A stretch of DNA of 64,000 nucleotides from Burkholderiales bacterium. Its GTDB lineage: Bacteria; Pseudomonadota; Gammaproteobacteria; Burkholderiales; Burkholderiaceae_F. How positions within the stretch are numbered: position 1 is the first letter of the stretch; every line of letters starts with the position of its first letter. Below the pieces are notes generated by a model that saw nothing but the letters and a program-made list of their open reading frames with translations, searched no databases and was not told the DNA's origin. A program made the position numbers and the translations under genes. This document shows, one piece after another, positions 60,098-64,000 of the stretch. Location: assembly GCA_020355165.1 (NCBI GenBank), contig CP070661.1:1201389-1265388 (forward strand), given 5' to 3'.

Positions 60098-60196
60098 GTC
60101 GGTGCTCCTGTTGGATGGGTTGCGGCCCTCGTCGGGCCAGCGGGCGATAACGCACGACTGCCCGAAAAGGCTGACAGCGGCCGGGTCGCCGCCGGC

Positions 60197-61084
60197 TCAC
60201 GCCGGCAGGACGCTGACCGCCACCTGCATCGCGTGCTCGGCACCGCCGCGGATCACGCCGCGCAGCGGCGTCACGTCGCCGAAGTCGCGGCCGACCGCCA
60301 GCGTGACGTGCGTGCTGCCCACGACCACGTCGTTGGTCGGATCCAGGTCGACCCAGCCCAGCTGCGGGCACCAGACCGACACCCAGGCGTGCGACGCGTC
60401 GGCGCCGAGCAGCCGCCGCTGCCCCGGCGGCGGCTCGGTCAGCAGGTAGCCGCTGACGTAAGCGGCCGGCAGGCCGAGCGTGCGCAGGCAGCCGAGCATC
60501 ACGTGCGCGAAGTCCTGGCACACACCGCGTCGCTGGGCGAACACCTGCGCCAGCGGCGTGCCGATCGAGGTGCTCTGCGGCCGGTACTCGAAGTCGGCGT
60601 GGATCCGGTGCATCAGTTCGATCGCGCCGGCCATCAGCCGCCGCCCGGCCGGAAACGACGGCTGCGCGTAGATCCGCAACTCGTCGAGCAGGGCGACGAA
60701 CGGCGAGGCGTAGAGGAAGTCCGCCGCCGGCCAGAACGGCGCCCGCACCCGGTAGCGAAGCGCGCTGCAGACCTGCTCCCAGCGCGCGCTTGCCTGCGGC
60801 TCCAGAGCGTCGAACCTCGGCGTGACCACGACCCGGCTCTCGGCGCGCACGCGCAGCGCGTCGTGCGGCGTGAACAGCGCGAACCAGGTGCGCAGGTTGC
60901 CGAACGCATCGGCCGCCGTCCTGCGCTGCGCCGGCATCGGCTCGACGAGCAGCTCGGCGCCGGCCACCTGCTGCGCATGGCCCGACTGCGGCGTCAGGCA
61001 GGCGAGGTGGTAGGCGATGTCGACCCGCGGCGCGTAGCGGTACGTGGTCTCGTGCACCACCCGCAGCGGCTGCGCCTTCGTCAC
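60197..61084 (-). CDS. Transglutaminase-like protease family protein
   Basis: 295-residue protein with a bacterial transglutaminase-like N-terminal region (HETTYRYAPRVDIAYHLACLTPQ) and a core with catalytic Cys in RRGVCQDFAHVML, His in ASHAWVSVWCPQLGW, and Asp in DLDPTND. The GTG overlaps the stop of the ATP-grasp/alpha-E gene (GTGA). Such proteins recur beside alpha-E and circularly permuted ATP-grasp genes. Confidence 0.9.
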   Translation of the reverse strand: MTKAQPLRVVHETTYRYAPRVDIAYHLACLTPQSGHAQQVAGAELLVEPMPAQRRTAADAFGNLRTWFALFTPHDALRVRAESRVVVTPRFDALEPQASARWEQVCSALRYRVRAPFWPAADFLYASPFVALLDELRIYAQPSFPAGRRLMAGAIELMHRIHADFEYRPQSTSIGTPLAQVFAQRRGVCQDFAHVMLGCLRTLGLPAAYVSGYLLTEPPPGQRRLLGADASHAWVSVWCPQLGWVDLDPTNDVVVGSTHVTLAVGRDFGDVTPLRGVIRGGAEHAMQVAVSVLPA

Positions 61085-63633
61085 CCGCGCACCATGTGGA
61101 AACCCGGCGCCGCATGGCTGAAGAAGCGGCTGCCGATCGCCTCGGACAGCGCCATACCGCCGGCGGCGAGCGCCTCGACGAGCTCGAGCAGCGCGTGCAG
61201 ATAGCCGTCGGCGCCGGCGGCGGCCAGCGTCTCGATCGACGGCCACCGGTCGGTCGGCGGCAGCCGTGCCAGAAGCTCCTCGCCGTGCGGCGCCGGCAGC
61301 TGCGCGAGCTCGTGGCGCAGTGCGCGCACGACGCAGGCCAGCGAGCGCGGATTGGCCGGATCGCGCACCAGCAGCTCGACCAGAGCCACCGGATGCTGCC
61401 AGCGCTGGTGGCGGGCGCGGTAGGTGATGACGCTGTCGGCCAGCTGCACGAGCAGCTCGAATCCCTCTTCGGTCAGCGCCTGCTGCGTCTCGAACAGCAC
61501 CTGCAGGCCGGCGGCAAGCGTCAGCAGCCGCTCGATCTGGCGGCCGATCGCCAGCAGCCGCCAGCCCTCGTCGCGCGTCATCCGGTCGGCCTGCGCGCCG
61601 GTCACCGCCGCCAGCCGCAGTTCCAGCTGCTGCAGCATCTCGGCCGCCTCGTCGTCGGTGACGACGCCGTCGGCGCCGGCGGCAGCGCGCGCGGCGCGGA
61701 TCTCGGCCAGCGTCAGGCCGATCAGCCGCACGTGCTCCGCCGACAGCCGATCACGGATCTGCTCGCCGGCGCGCGCCAGCGAGGCGATGCTGAAGGCCAC
61801 GCTGCGAGCCTCGAGTTCGTCGAACAGCCAGGAAATCAACGTGCGCTCGAACACCGCCAGCCGCTGCGACGGCAGCGGCACCCCGGCCGGCACCAGGCCC
61901 TGCAGCACCGCCAGCCGTGCCACCGTGTCGAGCAGCGGCAGCGGCACGTCGGCGTCCTCGCCGAGCAGGGCCAGCGTCGAGCGGGCCAACCGCACGCCGT
62001 ACTCGGCCCGCTCGGCATAGCGTCCCATCCAGAACAGGTTCTCGGCAGCGCGGCTCGTCACCGGCCGCCGCCCGGACTCGAGCGCGGCCACCGACAGCGG
62101 CCCCGGCAGCATGGAGAACGCCTCGACCGGTCCCCGCGTCTGCACCCAGGTGTCGACGCTGGAGCCGCCCCGCGCCATCGTCGCCACCTGCTCCTCGCCG
62201 GCGACGCGCGCCAGCCCGCCCGGCAGCACGTGCCAGTGCCCTTCGCCATCGGCCACCGCGTACACGCGCAGCACCACCGCCCGCGGCCACAGCGCACCAT
62301 CGCGCCAGACCGCCAGTTCGGAAAGCGGAAGGTACTGCTGCAGCGTGTAGTCGTCCGGCCGCGCGCGGATGCGCTCGGCCAGCAGCCGCCGCTGCGACTC
62401 ATCCAGGCGAAGCGCAACCTCGGTATCCCAGCCCTCGGCCCGCGCCGGCGCCGCGGCGGTCGGCTTGACGACCATCGACGCCAGCTGCGGCAGCGCCTGT
62501 TCGAGGGCGGCCGCCTCGCCGCACCACCAGGAGGCCAGCGACGGCAGCGTCAGCGCCTCGCCGAGCAGCCGCTGCGAGATTGCCGGCAGGAAGCCGGCCA
62601 GCGCCGGCGACTCCAGGAAGCCCGAGCCGAGGCCGTTGGCCACCATCACCTCGCCCGCGCGTACCGCCTGCAGCAGCCCCGGTACGCCGAGCGCAGAGTC
62701 GCTGCGCAGCTCGAGCGGATCGCAGAAGTCGTCGTCGAGCCGCCGCAGGATGCCGTGCACGCGCTCCAGTCCCTGCAGGGTCTTCAGGAAGACGCGGTCT
62801 TCGCGAACCGTGAGGTCGCCGCCCTCGACCAGCGGGATGCCGAGATAGCGCGCCAGGTAGACGTGCTCGAAGTAGGTCTCGGCCAACGGGCCTGCCGTGA
62901 GCAGCACCACGCGCGGGGCCCTGCCGTCACCGGCGGGACTGCCGCGGTAGAGCATGTCGAGCAGGCGACGGAAGCTCGCGCCGAGCCGCTGCACCCGCAA
63001 TTCGCGGAAGGCTTCCGGGAACAGCCGCGAGACGATCCTCCGGTTCTGCAGCGCGTAGCCGAGCCCGGAAGGCGCCTGGGTCCGGCTGCCCACCACCCAC
63101 CACGCCCCGTCGGCGGCACGCGCCAGGTCGAAGGCGACCAGGTGCAGGTACACGCCGTCGGCGGGAGCGAAGCCCGCCAGCGGCCGCAGATAGCCGGGGT
63201 GCCCGTAGACGAGCGCCGGCGGCAGCAGGCTGTCGCGCAGCAGCCGCTGCCGGCCGTACACGTCGCGCATCACGGCGTTGAGCAGCCGCGCGCGTTGCGC
63301 CGCCCCCCGCTCGATCAGTTGCCACTCGTCGGCGCCGATCAGCAGCGGCAGCAGGTCGAGCGACCACGGCCGCTCGCCGCCGCCGTCGGGACGGTGGACG
63401 TTGTAGGTGATGCCGTCGTCGCGGATCTGCCGCGCCAGCATCGCCGCGCGGCGGTCGAGGTCACCGACGCCGGGGGCGCCGAGGTGGGCGAAGAACTGCC
63501 GCCACGCCGGCCGCAGCGCGCCGTCGGCGGTGCGCAGTTCGTCGTAGTGCCCGCCTGCAGGGTCGGCGGCGAACTCCGGCGCCGGGCCGCGCCGATCGGT
63601 TCCGCCGTCCGACTGAAACGGTGAGGTCGCCAC
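61081..63633 (-). CDS. Circularly permuted ATP-grasp fused to alpha-E domain
   Basis: 850-residue fusion. The N-terminal part (about 20-490) is a circularly permuted ATP-grasp: QIRDDGITYNVH, VYLHLVAFDLARAADGAWWVVGSRTQAPSGLGYALQNR and VVLLTAGPLAETYFEHVYLARYLGIPLVEGGDL. The C-terminal third is an alpha-E helical domain (TSRAAENLFWMGRYAERAEYGVRLAR). These are usually two genes. The family is predicted to ligate peptides; no product is known. GTG start without clear ribosome binding site. Confidence 0.88.
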   Translation of the reverse strand: MATSPFQSDGGTDRRGPAPEFAADPAGGHYDELRTADGALRPAWRQFFAHLGAPGVGDLDRRAAMLARQIRDDGITYNVHRPDGGGERPWSLDLLPLLIGADEWQLIERGAAQRARLLNAVMRDVYGRQRLLRDSLLPPALVYGHPGYLRPLAGFAPADGVYLHLVAFDLARAADGAWWVVGSRTQAPSGLGYALQNRRIVSRLFPEAFRELRVQRLGASFRRLLDMLYRGSPAGDGRAPRVVLLTAGPLAETYFEHVYLARYLGIPLVEGGDLTVREDRVFLKTLQGLERVHGILRRLDDDFCDPLELRSDSALGVPGLLQAVRAGEVMVANGLGSGFLESPALAGFLPAISQRLLGEALTLPSLASWWCGEAAALEQALPQLASMVVKPTAAAPARAEGWDTEVALRLDESQRRLLAERIRARPDDYTLQQYLPLSELAVWRDGALWPRAVVLRVYAVADGEGHWHVLPGGLARVAGEEQVATMARGGSSVDTWVQTRGPVEAFSMLPGPLSVAALESGRRPVTSRAAENLFWMGRYAERAEYGVRLARSTLALLGEDADVPLPLLDTVARLAVLQGLVPAGVPLPSQRLAVFERTLISWLFDELEARSVAFSIASLARAGEQIRDRLSAEHVRLIGLTLAEIRAARAAAGADGVVTDDEAAEMLQQLELRLAAVTGAQADRMTRDEGWRLLAIGRQIERLLTLAAGLQVLFETQQALTEEGFELLVQLADSVITYRARHQRWQHPVALVELLVRDPANPRSLACVVRALRHELAQLPAPHGEELLARLPPTDRWPSIETLAAAGADGYLHALLELVEALAAGGMALSEAIGSRFFSHAAPGFHMVRG

Positions 63634-63727
63634 GAGCCGGTGTCAGGTGCTGGGCGCGGCGGCGGTCCGACGCGGGCGCGATCGTGCCGACCGCTGGCCA
63701 GCGGACGTGTCGGCACCGGCCGGCCGC

Positions 63728-64000
63728 TCAGTGCGGCGGATCCGGCTGCGTGCCCTGCGCCACCAGCTGCACATGCGCGGCCTGCGGATCGACGTCGACC
63801 TCGACGCTCGCCGGCAACGGCGCGCGCACCGGGTGCGTGCGCTCGGTCTCCAGCCGCGGCGCTCCGGGCGCCGCCTTGGCGTCGCGCCAGGCCGGATCGG
63901 GGATTTCCTGGAACACCTGCTTCAGGCGCGCGCCCCAGGCGTTGCGGATCATCTGCATGTACTGGTTGGCGTGGTCGATCTGGACGAAGCGCGTGGTGCG
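63728..64000 (-). CDS. Proteasome-type protease (Anbu-like), C-terminal part
   Basis: Only the last 90 codons are in the window; the frame is open to the edge. FVQIDHANQYMQMIRNAWGARLKQVFQEIPDPAW resembles the C-terminus of Anbu, a self-compartmentalised relative of proteasome beta subunits. Anbu genes typically stand beside alpha-E, ATP-grasp and transglutaminase genes, as here. The tail beyond is Pro-rich. The catalytic N-terminus is not visible. Confidence 0.68.
   Translation of the reverse strand, partial: RTTRFVQIDHANQYMQMIRNAWGARLKQVFQEIPDPAWRDAKAAPGAPRLETERTHPVRAPLPASVEVDVDPQAAHVQLVAQGTQPDPPH

Overview
The window is very GC-rich and almost fully coding, with the gene order of a betaproteobacterial core chromosome (Burkholderiales/Rhodocyclales-like). 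The order thrS-infC-rpmI-rplT-pheS-pheT-ihfA-merR-tRNA-Pro, the block ndk-rlmN-pilF-rodZ-ispG-hisS-yfgM-bamB-der-hfq-hflX-hflK-hflC-hisZ-purA, and PHA metabolism genes all point there. I cannot name the genus. No IS element, prophage, CRISPR array or rRNA was seen, and no gene-free stretch exceeds 300 bases.

Layout: 0-3.6 kb holds three + strand genes for exported or lipoprotein-like proteins (one metallophosphoesterase). From 3.7 to 10.4 kb a - strand cluster runs alaC-hom-thrC-mobB-moeA-moaD-moaE (threonine supply, then molybdenum cofactor). From 10.5 to 13 kb are + strand genes for a DUF498 protein, a peroxiredoxin and a PIN-PhoH ATPase. From 13 to 50 kb nearly everything is on the - strand: DUF47/DUF456, the rpsF-priB-rpsR-rplI-dnaB block, rnr-rlmB-cobB, tRNA-Leu (+), the purA to ndk block, rlmD, an exonuclease, surE-pcm-nlpD, tRNA-Pro, and the thrS to merR translation operon headed by tRNA-Val. 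From 50 to 64 kb come relA, mtfA, a flavodoxin-like gene, ridA, a hydrolase, bdhA, a pirin, phaC, a BCS1-like AAA ATPase, and a transglutaminase / ATP-grasp-alpha-E / Anbu-type protease cluster cut by the window edge.

Three things stand out. (1) Between tRNA-Val and thrS is an 11-codon open frame with a good ribosome binding site that carries three Thr and two Phe codons; a strong intrinsic terminator lies just before thrS. This looks like an attenuation leader for an operon that encodes both threonyl- and phenylalanyl-tRNA synthetases. (2) The 3' end of alaC is present twice: the functional end is fully synonymous to, but AT-richer than, a displaced downstream copy. A 34-bp direct repeat and a structured spacer lie between them, resembling the scar of an element that rebuilt its target gene with a recoded tail. 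(3) The Anbu/ATP-grasp/alpha-E/transglutaminase cluster is followed by a BCS1-type AAA ATPase, a possible partner for a proteasome-like protease family with no known ATPase.

Start codons are often non-ATG. Several TTG and GTG starts are needed, infC begins at ATC, and hflX has no ATG/GTG/TTG able to give a full-length protein, so CTG overlapping the hfq stop is proposed.
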